Source of the DNA: Caballeronia udeis
Lineage (GTDB): Bacteria > Pseudomonadota > Gammaproteobacteria > Burkholderiales > Burkholderiaceae
Length of the DNA: 64,000 bases
Assembly: GCF_001544555.2 (NCBI RefSeq)
Contig: NZ_FCOK02000039.1
Span: 1-64,000 of the forward strand
Reading direction: 5' to 3'
Below the pieces are notes generated by a model. It saw only the letters and a list, made by a program, of their open reading frames with translations, was not told the origin of the DNA and did not search any database. The position numbers and the translations under genes are program-made. Each line of letters begins with the position of its first letter. Positions within the stretch are counted from its first letter, which is position 1. Positions 1 through 8,047 of the stretch are shown here, in pieces.

Positions 1-221
1 GCGCCGCACCAGCGCTTCTTTTCTTTCTGCTGAGTAGGTTTTCATTCACTCTGATTTTACCGCCCCCGGACCATGTCTATAAGAATCAGATAACACGACA
101 AGTAGTCTGACGCCGGGGGCTATTCAATAACCCACGACCGTTGAATTCCAGCAAAGCGAAATCAATCGAAAGCTGGCGCGTCATTGGTGTCAGCCCAACA
201 TGACGCAATGATTTTCAGTCC

Positions 222-1040
222 TTACTTAAATTGATATAGATATCCGAGCCTCGCTTCGGGAATCGTGGTTTTTCCAACAATCGGGCTATCCTTAATGCCA
301 CTGCCCAAGCGGGAGACACCTACGTCGAAACTGACTATTTGATGCTGCGTCAACCGGTAGTCGATACGCGTGCCGACGGATACATCATAGGTCGCTTTGC
401 CGGTGTACTCATTTCGCCCTGCCCGGGTCTCCGAGGGGCGTACGCCATAGTAATAGTCAACGTATTTTCGACTGAGCCACTCCGCACCAACGTGCGGTTC
501 GATGGAGAACTTGCCATACTCGAAGGCATGACTGAAATCCAGGCTTGCCCTTTGTCCTTTATTTCCACTGGTCAGGAAATCACCCGACAACGTGCCTATA
601 CCTGTTTTCCATTCGAGCGCGGGTCCGTACCATAAAGCCCCCTTTCTATTCTGCATCCCGTTCAAGGCAGTTGCGTCGGAGCCTTTATAGCCGTCATCGA
701 TCGCATAGGTTCCGCGCAAGCTAAATAGGACACTGCTCCAGTTTCCAATTTTCAGATCGAGCGTGGTCCCGGCAAAGTGCACCCACTTGTCGTCAAAATA
801 CACAATGGGTATAGGGCTGAACTGGGCGCCGTCCCCTCGATAGGGTGACTGTTGAACACTAGCGCCTACGCCCAGCCCCCACTTCGTTACGTTTGTGGCG
901 TTACTTAACAACGTGAACCCCGTGTCATCGCCACTGAAGGGCACAGCGTTGGGTTCCTCTGCCTGCACAAACGACGAATGCAGGACAACGGCCGCTATAA
1001 CTGCCTGCGAGCGATGCCCGCGCATGAAGAATTTTATCAC
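222..1040 (-). CDS. MipA/OmpV family outer-membrane protein
   Basis: 272 aa. An N-terminal signal peptide of about 27 residues (basic start, hydrophobic run, cleavage near VQA/EE) is followed by alternating aromatic and polar strands typical of a small outer-membrane barrel. The segments around WGLGVGASVQQSPYRGDG and SPIPIVYFDDKWVHFAG fit the MipA/OmpV family (scaffold or porin-like proteins of the outer membrane). The last residues, YLYQFK, place a phenylalanine next to the C-terminus, as is common for barrel proteins. It stands alone on the minus strand, so the context gives no substrate. Family assignment is fairly safe; the specific role is unknown. Confidence 0.8.
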   Translation of the reverse strand: MIKFFMRGHRSQAVIAAVVLHSSFVQAEEPNAVPFSGDDTGFTLLSNATNVTKWGLGVGASVQQSPYRGDGAQFSPIPIVYFDDKWVHFAGTTLDLKIGNWSSVLFSLRGTYAIDDGYKGSDATALNGMQNRKGALWYGPALEWKTGIGTLSGDFLTSGNKGQRASLDFSHAFEYGKFSIEPHVGAEWLSRKYVDYYYGVRPSETRAGRNEYTGKATYDVSVGTRIDYRLTQHQIVSFDVGVSRLGSGIKDSPIVGKTTIPEARLGYLYQFK

Positions 1041-1546
1041 TGTCGATCCAATGAATTGTTGGGAAGGCGAGCACTTATAGGGCGTGCATCGACCGCGGCC
1101 TCTCGCTGAGCAAGCCGTCAGGCGCGGACCACATGGTGAAACAATCTTTTCAGTGTCAAGATGAAATGTAGGGTATATATCTGTACGGTGTCAAGATGCT
1201 TTGTAAAATTACGTCGATGGAAGTTGGCGAGACGGGATCCTCCTTTTTGAGTCTGATCTCGTTGTCTCCAACTGAGGTGCAGCGTCATGCAGGGTCAGCA
1301 ACGCTTGAACTTCAACAGCTTGCCGATCCGCGCATCCAAAGCGTCAATGGCGATCGCCTGCTTGTTAGACAGTCGGTCTCGGCCCCATAATTGGGGTACG
1401 TTTCGAATGGCAAATGCGTGCGACAGCTGGTCCACGATTGGCCGCGTAAAGAGGGGCGAGGGGCCGAGCGAACGGAAAGCCGCCGTTGAAAAGAATGGCG
1501 GACTACAGTCGTCATAGCAGGCAGTGATGCTGCATAGTTCAGAGGA
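1041..1546. other. Intergenic region, no confident gene
   Basis: About 500 bases between the MipA-like gene and the TetR gene. It contains the direct repeat described separately at 1153 and 1188. Open frames here have no recognisable family. Around 1280-1450 a minus-strand frame reads smoothly for about 50 codons and could be the tail of a lost gene, but I cannot name it. Confidence 0.4.
1153..1198. repeat. 11-bp direct repeat GTGTCAAGATG, two copies
   Basis: The string GTGTCAAGATG occurs at 1153-1163 and again at 1188-1198, a period of 35 bp. The two copies flank an AT-rich stretch (gggtatatatctgtac). They could be paired regulator sites upstream of the TetR gene or remnants of an insertion-sequence end. 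Function is not shown. Confidence 0.5.
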
Positions 1547-1552
1547 GTGAAA

Positions 1553-2197
1553 GTGAAAGTGGCTTCGCCCAACCGGGCCGAATCAAAAGATCAAAAAGAT
1601 CAGTATCACCATGGTGATTTGAAAAACGCTCTCATTGAGGCGGCAGAGGGGTTGCTCGAAGAAAAGGGGGCGAAAGAATTCTCTTTGCGCGAATGCGCTC
1701 GACGCGTCGGCGTGACGCCAACTGCCGTTGCTCACCACTTTGGAAACGCCTCGGGCTTGGTGACTGCTGTGGCTGCAGTGAGCTTCGCCGAGTTCGCAAA
1801 GCTGTTGCGAGCTGCACTGAAACGATCAGTGCACAACGATTCCGATAGCCTCGAGGCCATATGCGAAGCCTACCTAAGATTCGCCGAACGTAAGCCAGCT
1901 CGCTACAGAGTCATGTTCAGTGACGGCATCAGGGACAGGTCGAACGCTGACTACAATGCGGCATGGCTGGATGCCTTCGAAATTCTCTTGAATACTGTGA
2001 AAGTCCGCCTTGGAAATGTCGAGACCGAAGACGCCTGGGCTCGAGCGTTGTCCATTTGGAGCGCATTACATGGATTCGCCACGCTCGAGAATGCCCGAAA
2101 GTTGGACTTCTTGAAGGCGCCATTGCGAAGCGAGACCGACGCAGATCTACGGAGGAAATTTCTAAAAAGCCTGTTGACGCCGGAGCGATCACAATAG
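1553..2197 (+). CDS. TetR/AcrR family transcriptional regulator
   Basis: About 214 aa. The N-terminal part carries the TetR helix-turn-helix: HHGDLKNALIEAA, then FSLRECARRVGVTPTAVAHHF, where the recognition helix ends in the usual HHF. The C-terminal half is a helical ligand-binding domain including a YRVMFSDG-like segment seen in WHG-type TetR proteins. The start is ambiguous among three GTG codons (1547, 1553, 1559); the AGGAG at 1543-1547 overlaps the first and is best spaced for 1553. It ends 10 bases before the convergent SDR gene stops. Its target cannot be read from the sequence. Confidence 0.85.
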   Translation: MKVASPNRAESKDQKDQYHHGDLKNALIEAAEGLLEEKGAKEFSLRECARRVGVTPTAVAHHFGNASGLVTAVAAVSFAEFAKLLRAALKRSVHNDSDSLEAICEAYLRFAERKPARYRVMFSDGIRDRSNADYNAAWLDAFEILLNTVKVRLGNVETEDAWARALSIWSALHGFATLENARKLDFLKAPLRSETDADLRRKFLKSLLTPERSQ

Positions 2198-2206
2198 CCT
2201 GTTTGT

Positions 2207-3151
2207 CTAACGCCGCTTTCGGTAGGCAGAAAGCGGCCGAACGCGCGTAATCTGTACACCAACGCGCTGCGCCAGCCCTTTTTCATGCAATGACAGGTTC
2301 TCCAAAAACGAGAGATCGGCCCCGTCGCGGTCGGTCGACGTGGTGATGTGTTCCCATTGCGAGGCCGCTTTATCGCGGGCCGCCTCGACCATGCGAACAG
2401 CGAACAGCGCATCGCTTCCAAGAATCAAATGATTTGGAAGGGCGTCCATGCGAGACAGATCAAAGATGACCTTTGCGTATTTGGTCAGATCACCTATCTC
2501 GTTGCCCGCCAGTCGTTGCGTCATTGCAAGAAGGTGTCCGACGCTCGGTTCATACTCCGGCATTAGTTTTGGGGCGCTTTTCGACGCGAGCGTGGCCCAA
2601 TTGGTTGGCATGCTCCCCGGTTCGACGGCGACGATTTTTACGCCAAAGCCAGCCACCTCTTTCGCCACTGATTCCGTGAAGCCACCGACCGCGAACTTGG
2701 CAGCATGGTAGGCGCTCATGCCTGGTGCGCCAAGCCGGCCAGCTCCCGAGGAGATGTTGATGACGTATCCAGAGCGCTGCTTGCGCATGATGGGAAGGGC
2801 GGCACGGGTCAAATTGACGACGCCGTAGAAGTTCGTATCCATCTGCGCTTTGAAGTCGTCTTCCTGCATCTGTTCGAATGGCGCGACAGACCCAAACCCG
2901 GCGTTGTTGACGAGAACGTCGAGACCGCCAAATGTATCGACTGCGACTTTAACGGCGGCTTGCGCAGCGGCCCCGTTGGTTACATCGAGCGTTGCTACCG
3001 CGATTTTGTCGCCGTATTTCTCCTGGAGGTCGGCGAGCAGATCAGCTCTGCGCGCCGTTGCCACAAGGCGGTCGCCGTTATCAAGAACTGCCTCGGCAAT
3101 ACTTCTTCCGAGACCGTTTGCACTTCCCGTTATCAGCCATGTCTTCGTCAT
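2207..3151 (-). CDS. SDR family NAD(P)-dependent oxidoreductase
   Basis: 314 aa. Classical short-chain dehydrogenase layout: cofactor motif TGSANGLGR near residues 8-16, NNAG at about 87-90, catalytic Ser in NISSGAG and the YxxxK pair in SAYHAAKFAVGG. The long C-terminal extension after the Rossmann domain resembles the group annotated as oxidoreductases acting on ketones or aldehydes. The start is supported by AGAGGAAACAG just upstream. The gene is divergent from the MerR-type regulator at 3223, and a MerR-type promoter with a 19-bp spacer reads into it, so it is the likely regulated target. Substrate unknown. Confidence 0.88.
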   Translation of the reverse strand: MTKTWLITGSANGLGRSIAEAVLDNGDRLVATARRADLLADLQEKYGDKIAVATLDVTNGAAAQAAVKVAVDTFGGLDVLVNNAGFGSVAPFEQMQEDDFKAQMDTNFYGVVNLTRAALPIMRKQRSGYVINISSGAGRLGAPGMSAYHAAKFAVGGFTESVAKEVAGFGVKIVAVEPGSMPTNWATLASKSAPKLMPEYEPSVGHLLAMTQRLAGNEIGDLTKYAKVIFDLSRMDALPNHLILGSDALFAVRMVEAARDKAASQWEHITTSTDRDGADLSFLENLSLHEKGLAQRVGVQITRVRPLSAYRKRR

Positions 3152-3182
3152 TTCTGTTTCCTCTTTAGATGCGGAGGCTTAG

Positions 3183-3213
3183 ACTTTAAGTGTGGACCAT
3201 ACTCCATGGTCAA
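3183..3213 (-). promoter_or_regulatory. MerR-type promoter and operator for the SDR gene
   Basis: Read on the minus strand: -35 TTGACC (3208-3213), a 19-bp spacer, then -10 TAAAGT (3183-3188). Inside the spacer lies a perfect dyad GACCAT-ggagt-ATGGTC (3195-3211). An overlong 19-bp spacer with a central dyad is the hallmark of promoters activated by MerR-family proteins through DNA distortion. The regulator gene begins 10 bases away on the other strand and the promoter points at the SDR gene. Confidence 0.8.
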
Positions 3214-3222
3214 GGGGGCAAG

Positions 3223-3663
3223 ATGCTGATTTCAGACTTTGCGGGGGCCACGGGGCTAAGCCGCGATACGGTGCGCTTTTACGTGCGTCTCGGTCTTCTG
3301 AGGCCCGGGACAAGCGACAAGGGTGGCCGCCATCCTTACCAGTTCTTTACGGCCGAGGACGTTCAGACCGCGGAGGTCATTCGGGTGGGGCAGTCCCTTG
3401 GTCTGTCGCTAAAGGAGATAGCCGCGCTCGACACCGAGCGCCGCGAAAGTGGCATCACGGGTGCGCGTCTTATCGAGATTTTGAGCGGACAGCTCGCCAG
3501 CCTGGAAGCGAAGGCGACGGAGTTGGAGAAGATGACCCGCTTTGTCCGCGCCAAAATCGATTGGCTGGCTGCTGGCGGAAAGGGACCACATCCAAATTTC
3601 GGACAATGTGGGTGCGATGTTCAGATCGGGGTATCCGCGAGATCCAACGACTCGTTCGCGTGA
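3223..3663 (+). CDS. MerR family transcriptional regulator
   Basis: 146 aa from the ATG at 3223, chosen because CAAGGGGGCAAG immediately precedes it; the upstream in-frame ATG would put coding sequence across the operator. The N-terminal winged helix reads LISDFAGATGLSRDTVRFYVRLGLL, followed by the R-x-P-Y-Q-F-F-T wing and a long dimerisation helix (residues about 80-125). The C-terminus holds a CGC pair (FGQCGCDV) that could be a metal or redox sensing site, but the rest of the usual metal-binding loop is not obvious. It most likely activates the divergent SDR gene. Confidence 0.87.
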   Translation: MLISDFAGATGLSRDTVRFYVRLGLLRPGTSDKGGRHPYQFFTAEDVQTAEVIRVGQSLGLSLKEIAALDTERRESGITGARLIEILSGQLASLEAKATELEKMTRFVRAKIDWLAAGGKGPHPNFGQCGCDVQIGVSARSNDSFA

Positions 3664-3746
3664 GATCTGAAGACCGAGGCCTACGGTAATGTTCGCCCGG
3701 CTTGCCGCGTTCAATTTCCTTGGGCGCTTCCAACTGACTCGTGATT

Positions 3747-3752
3747 ACTTAG
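3747..3752 (-). pseudogene. Natural 3-prime end of the interrupted LysR gene
   Basis: If the IS5 element and one copy of its target duplication are removed, the LysR frame at 4926-5511 joins this point and reads GCT AAG TAA, giving a natural C-terminus of FGPGAK followed by stop. The element therefore landed in the penultimate sense codons of that gene. Confidence 0.7.
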
Positions 3753-4925
3753 GGAAGGTCTGAACAACTCGTTTTCAGGGTAACTGTTGACCACATTCGA
3801 AATTGGTGGATCTCCGAAGGGCATTTTTGCGTTGCGAGCCGGATGAAAACGAACCAAAAATTGAGCTTTATGTTTATGGATCGCCGCTCTTGCGGCGTCT
3901 ACCACTCACATTTTCAACAGCTTGCGACGCGCCATCCAGAGATTGGACAACGCAAACAGCGTTGTCAGTTGCGCCGTGTTTTTCTTCAGACCACGGTAGC
4001 GCGCTTTCGCGAAGCCAAACTGCAGTTTGATTACCCGAAACGGATGTTCTACCTTGGCGCGCACGCTTGCTTTAAGGTATTCAATTTTGTTGACGATGCG
4101 ATCAAGCGCGTCGTCTTTGTCCAGCGCCGCGCGCTTGCCCGGGCACATCGCGACCATCCATTGCACTGCCTTTGCGCTGGTACGTTTTTGTATCCCACGA
4201 TAGCCCGCATCGCCGTACACAACAGTTTCCTCGCCGTGCAGCAACGCGTCCGCTTTGACAATGTCATGTACATTCGCGGCCGTTCCTTCAACGGTGTGCA
4301 CCAGCCCGGATTCGGCGTCCACGCCGATATGCGCCTTCATCCCGAAGTACCACTGATTGCCTTTCTTCGTCGAGCTCATCTCAGGATCGCGCTCACCGCT
4401 CGCGTTCTTGGTCGAACTGGGCGCGGCGATCAGCGTCGCATCAACGACCGTACCTGCTTTGAGCAACAGGCCCTTGCTGCTAAGCACCGCATTGACCGCT
4501 GCAAGCATCTGGGCTGCAAGCGCGTGCTTCTCAAGCAGATGCCTGAATCGCAAGATCGTGCTCTCGTCAGGCAGACGCATGTTCCAGTTATCCAGTGCAG
4601 CAAACTCCCGAAACAGCGGCACGTCATGCAACGCTTCTTCCATCGCAGGATCGCTCAAGGTGAACCACTGCTGCATGAAGTGGATCCGCAGCATCGTCTC
4701 CACGGGAAACGGCGGGCGCCCTCGCTTACCTTCGGGTGCATGCGGCGCCACCAGCGCCACCAGTTCGGTCCACGGAACCACGCGGTTCATCTCGTCGAGG
4801 AACTCTCGCTTACGCGTTCGTTTGGTCGTCAAATCCAATCCCAGATTAGCTTGTTTCATTCCACAATCGTCGCAGCCGATCGTTTATTTGGCAACCCAAT
4901 CCTGCACGATTTATGCAGACCTTCC
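3753..4925 (-). mobile_element. IS5-family insertion sequence, complete
   Basis: 1173 bp. The terminal inverted repeats start GGAAGGTCTG at both ends (left from 3753, right inward from 4925); 16 of the first 19 positions match. The element is flanked by the 4-bp direct repeat TTAG (3749-3752 and 4926-4929), which fits the YTAR target rule of the IS5 family. It carries one full-length transposase gene. Intact ends, target duplication and an open transposase frame suggest a recent insertion that may still be mobile. Confidence 0.9.
3906..4859 (-). CDS. IS5-family DDE transposase
   Basis: 317 aa, the usual full length. The N-terminal part (GKRGRPPFPVETMLRIHFMQ, then LPDESTILRFRHLLE) is the conserved IS5/IS1182-like domain. 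The DDE catalytic residues can be placed at VVDATLIAAPSS (first Asp), VYGDAGYRGI (second Asp) and KVEHPFRVIK (Glu, within the Y-R-E-K signature region). The reading frame is uninterrupted and lies inside the element with only short non-coding ends. Confidence 0.93.
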   Translation of the reverse strand: MKQANLGLDLTTKRTRKREFLDEMNRVVPWTELVALVAPHAPEGKRGRPPFPVETMLRIHFMQQWFTLSDPAMEEALHDVPLFREFAALDNWNMRLPDESTILRFRHLLEKHALAAQMLAAVNAVLSSKGLLLKAGTVVDATLIAAPSSTKNASGERDPEMSSTKKGNQWYFGMKAHIGVDAESGLVHTVEGTAANVHDIVKADALLHGEETVVYGDAGYRGIQKRTSAKAVQWMVAMCPGKRAALDKDDALDRIVNKIEYLKASVRAKVEHPFRVIKLQFGFAKARYRGLKKNTAQLTTLFALSNLWMARRKLLKM

Positions 4926-5511
4926 TTAGCTCCCGGACCGAATCGCGCAATCACGAAATCAACGAAACTCGCGAGCTTGGCCGTCAGCTTGCGTTCCGGC
5001 AGATAGACAAGATGCACGGGAATGATTGGCGCCGGGGAGTCGGCAAGCAGCTGGATCAGCCTTCCGGCTGCAATATCCTGCTCCACCATCAACTCCGGCT
5101 GGAGAATGATGCCCAGACCGGCAAGGGCGGCTTCACGCAGGGCCATGCCGCCGCCGCTGATATCGAGGCGCCCTGGTACACGCACGGTCTCTTCCGAGCC
5201 GTCGGCGAGGGTGAAGCGCCAGTCGCGTTCCGGGCCACGGGCAAATCCGGTCGCGAGACAGTGGTGTCTTTCCAGATCCTTTGGCGTTGCCGGGGTTCCG
5301 TATCGTGAAAGATACGCGGGAGACGCGCAGACAATGAGCGGAGAGGGCGCCAGCGGTCGCGCGATCAGACTCGAATCCCGCAGTGCGCCGACGCGGATCG
5401 CCACTTCGAAACTCTCATCGGCGAGATCGACGAACCGGTCGGTCAGCGACAGCTCCACCTGAACGTCAGGGTTGGACTCGAGGTAGTCGCTTATTACAGG
5501 CGCGAGCTTAT
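4926..5511 (-). pseudogene. LysR-family regulator, N-terminal DNA-binding half deleted
   Basis: Only the co-inducer-binding domain survives: KLAPVISDYLESNPDVQVEL, then LTDRFVDLADESFEVAIRVG and IVCASPAYLSRYGTP, all standard LysR substrate-domain segments. Reading upstream, the frame stays LysR-like to about 5511 and then becomes SDR sequence on the other strand, so the winged helix-turn-helix and promoter are gone. The 3-prime end is interrupted by the IS5 element, which now adds about 20 foreign residues. Without a DNA-binding domain it cannot act as a regulator. Confidence 0.85.
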
Positions 5512-5717
5512 TGTCAGCCCGGGTCTGGTACTCACGCCGCTGTGGTCAAACGTCCCGGAGAGCGATCGTGAAGCGATGTACCTGCACGCCGGTTCGAGGC
5601 TACCGGTCGGGCGTGCCGGCGAGGCTCACGACATCGCCCAGACGTACGTTTATCTGATGAACAACGAGTTCGTCACCGGGCAGACCGTCGTGATCGACGG
5701 CGGCGGTGTTTTAGTCT
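5510..5717 (+). pseudogene. SDR dehydrogenase, C-terminal remnant
   Basis: The plus strand reads IVSPGLVLTPLW, then GRAGEAHDIAQTYVYLMNN and FVTGQTVVIDGGG before a TGA at 5715. This is the last roughly 70 residues of a short-chain dehydrogenase (post-catalytic SPG motif, DIA segment, TGQ-DGG end). The cofactor-binding and catalytic parts are missing. It abuts the truncated LysR gene head to head, as expected if a divergent LysR/SDR pair lost its shared promoter and both 5-prime halves in one deletion. Confidence 0.8.
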
Positions 5718-5801
5718 GAAGGGCATTTCCGGATTCAGGCGGCGCATCGTGTTGTGGTCGGCGTCGGTGCGGCGCTTAATGCACAGTATTACTGATCATC
5801 A

Positions 5802-5932
5802 AAAACACCTCGATACAGGTTCGGGACGAGGGTCGCGGAATCAGGCAGGACCACCACCCATTTCTGTTCACGCGATTCTGGCGTGCCCCAGAAGCCAGCC
5901 ACGATGGCGCGGGCCTGGGGCTGGCCAACTAA
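5802..5932 (+). pseudogene. Histidine kinase, ATP-binding-domain fragment
   Basis: In one plus-strand frame the sequence reads VRDEGRGIRQDHHPFLF, then TRFWRAPEASHDGAGLGLAN and stop. These are the G1 box (DxGxGI), F box (FxRFWR) and G2 box (GAGLGLA) of an OmpR-partner sensor kinase. Nothing kinase-like lies upstream, so it is a relic of about 45 codons. Confidence 0.65.
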
Positions 5933-6073
5933 CCCGGTTACCCAAGGTCTTTAACGCTTCCCTGTGCGCTGTACGACAAGATTTCGTTCGCGTCCGAGCA
6001 AATGCCGCATTTATTGAGTTCATATGATGGTGCGAGCGAGACACATACCGGGCATATGCCTGGTTAAGGATAG

Positions 6074-6259
6074 CCTTCCATCCACTTGAAAGCCGCGGCT
6101 GCCGTCGACGACGACCAGATCAACCTGATGCGCATCCCCGGCGTCACCGAGTGCCAGGTCTTCACGAAGCTCGTCATCCCCGCGTCGCTGCGAGACATCT
6201 TCGCGGGCCTGAAGCTGACCGTCGATCCCGCCCGCTTACCGGAACCCGTGAAACCATGA
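6074..6259 (+). pseudogene. ABC transporter permease, C-terminal relic
   Basis: Upstream of the amidase, one frame reads RIPGVTECQVFTKLVIPASL, then RDIFAGLKLTV and, after about 10 more codons, TGA at 6257. The pattern (pGx-x-x-qvFxKlviPaslrdIfaGLkl) is the EAA loop of SsuC/TauC-type permeases that import sulfonates, nitrate or taurine. The stop overlaps the amidase start as ATGA, implying that a transporter gene was once translationally coupled to the amidase. No membrane helices remain. Confidence 0.55.
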
Positions 6260-7188
6260 ACATTGCGTCCACGCGCCATCAGGTCATCAGCAAGCAGCAA
6301 CTGAAATACGCGCTTGCCGCGACCGACAGCTTTATCGCCGAAGTCGTGCCCGGCGAAACCTTCGAGGTTGAGACGGAACTGAACATCGGCGGCCATCTGA
6401 TCACGCATCTCCACGAGAAGCTCGATGAAACGAAGGTGACTCTGCCGTTCGTCAATCCCGCTACGGGGCCGGTGCGGCTGAAGGGCGCGAAGCCTGGCGA
6501 CATGGTGGTGATCGACGTGCTTGAAGTCGGTGTGCATGGGCTGGGTTATACGGCGCTCTGGCCCGGCATTGGCATCTTTCCAGACTGGGTGCGCAAGAAG
6601 GAGTTCGGCATCCAGAACCGCAACGTCGTGGTGGAGGACGGCGTCGTGCACTGGAGCGATACGCTCAAGCTCGAAGCCCGGCCGATGGTCGGCGTTATCG
6701 GAGTCGCGCCGGTCGCGGGGGGCACGCTTACGATCGACAACGGCGTGCACGGTGGCAACCTGGACATCCAGGAGGTGACGAACGGCAACCGCATCATGTT
6801 CCCCGTTTTTCATGAAGGCGCGTACCTCTATTTCGGCGACGTGCACGCCTTGCAGGGCGATGCGGAATGCAACGGCATGGGCGCTATCGAAATTCGCGGC
6901 CATCTGACGCTGAAGGTCGACCTCGTGCCGGCACCCAGACACATGACGTGGCCGCGCATCGAAACGCCGACGCACATCTGCACCGTCGGCTGCGCCCGTC
7001 CGCTTGACGACGCCTTGCGCATCGCCTTCGAGGAAATGATTTACTGGCTCGAGGAAGAATACCGTATTCCGGCGTCGGAAGCCTATATGTTGCTGGGACA
7101 GATCGCCGAGGCGCGCTGCACGCAGATGGTCAACCCAAAGTTCACGTACGTCTGCAAGGTGGCGAAGAAATACCTTCCGAAGAGGTGA
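6256..7188 (+). CDS. Acetamidase/formamidase family protein (copy 1)
   Basis: 310 aa, a short member of the FmdA/AmdA family, which hydrolyses short amides such as formamide or acetamide to the acid plus ammonia. Visible family features: HLHEKLDE near the N-terminus, NGVHGGNLD, and the metal-site motif GDVHALQGDAECNG. The start at 6256 overlaps the stop of a permease relic (ATGA), and no strong ribosome site is seen, so expression may originally have depended on coupling to the lost gene. It lies upstream of an SDR gene on the same strand. Exact substrate unknown. Confidence 0.85.
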   Translation: MNIASTRHQVISKQQLKYALAATDSFIAEVVPGETFEVETELNIGGHLITHLHEKLDETKVTLPFVNPATGPVRLKGAKPGDMVVIDVLEVGVHGLGYTALWPGIGIFPDWVRKKEFGIQNRNVVVEDGVVHWSDTLKLEARPMVGVIGVAPVAGGTLTIDNGVHGGNLDIQEVTNGNRIMFPVFHEGAYLYFGDVHALQGDAECNGMGAIEIRGHLTLKVDLVPAPRHMTWPRIETPTHICTVGCARPLDDALRIAFEEMIYWLEEEYRIPASEAYMLLGQIAEARCTQMVNPKFTYVCKVAKKYLPKR

Positions 7189-7260
7189 GCCGGTGCAGAC
7201 GGTGGTGGCGTCGCGAGGCGGTGACCGCGATGAGGCATCTTGTATCCGAGGACAACAACC

Positions 7261-8025
7261 ATGGATTTGCAACTAAAGGGTTTGAAGGCGATCGTCACCG
7301 GCGGCACCAAGGGTATTGGCCTCGCGATCGCACGGACGCTTGCAAGCGAGGGCGCGGATGTCGCGATTTGCGCGCGAGATGCAGCGGTAGTCGAAGCGGC
7401 GGCGATCGAGCTAAAAGAACTCAGCAGGGGCCGTGCGCTGGGCGCGGCAATCGACGTGGCCGATGGCGCCGTCTTGAAGGCGTGGGTCGCAAGCGTCGGG
7501 ACGCAGTGGGGTGGTCTTGATATCGTAGTCGCGAACGTGAGTGCGCTTGCGATCGGCAACGATATCGAATCGTGGCGCAAGGAATTCGAAACAGACCTGC
7601 TCGGCACGGTGAATCTTGTCGATGCAGCGCTGCCGTTTCTTGAGTCGAGCAAGGCTGGGTCCATCGTCGCGATATCGAGTGTCTCCGGACGCGAAATAGA
7701 CTTTGCGGCCGGACCCTACGGCACCTTTAAAGCGGCGCTTGTTCACTACGTGCAGGGCCTCGCCTGTCAATTGGCGTCCCGGGGTATCCGGGCCAATACG
7801 GTGTCTCCCGGCAACGTGTACTTCGAGGGCGGCGTATGGGACTGGATTGAGCACAACAACCCGAAGCTCTACGCCGAGGCGCTCGCGTTGAACCCGACCG
7901 GACGCATGGCGAATCCTCAGGAGATCGCCAACGCGGTGGCTTTCGTGGTGAGCCCTGCCGCGAGCTTCGTCAGCGGGACGAATCTTGTTGTCGATGGTGC
8001 GCTCACGCGGGGTGTACAACTTTGA
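7261..8025 (+). CDS. SDR family oxidoreductase
   Basis: 254 aa from the ATG at 7261. Cofactor motif TGGTKGIGLAIA near residue 13; the usual NNAG is replaced by VANVSA; SSVSG provides the catalytic Ser; the active-site tyrosine appears in GPYGTFKAALVHY (YxxxK retained). The C-terminus (SFVSGTNLVVDGALTRG) is typical of 3-ketoacyl-reductase-like SDRs. It follows the first amidase gene by about 70 bases and is convergent with the AraC-amidase gene. Substrate unknown. Confidence 0.87.
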   Translation: MDLQLKGLKAIVTGGTKGIGLAIARTLASEGADVAICARDAAVVEAAAIELKELSRGRALGAAIDVADGAVLKAWVASVGTQWGGLDIVVANVSALAIGNDIESWRKEFETDLLGTVNLVDAALPFLESSKAGSIVAISSVSGREIDFAAGPYGTFKAALVHYVQGLACQLASRGIRANTVSPGNVYFEGGVWDWIEHNNPKLYAEALALNPTGRMANPQEIANAVAFVVSPAASFVSGTNLVVDGALTRGVQL

Positions 8026-8047
8026 ACTGGTGGTGAGCCGGCTGGCT

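Noticed and set aside
63-119. Inverted 8-mers GCCCCCGG / CCGGGGGC about 40 bases apart
   Set aside because: Short GC-rich matches at this distance are expected by chance in this genome, and nothing nearby supports an element end.
6064-7272. A 400-codon open frame opposite the first amidase
   Set aside because: Same shadow effect; composition is His/Arg/Asp-rich with no family resemblance.
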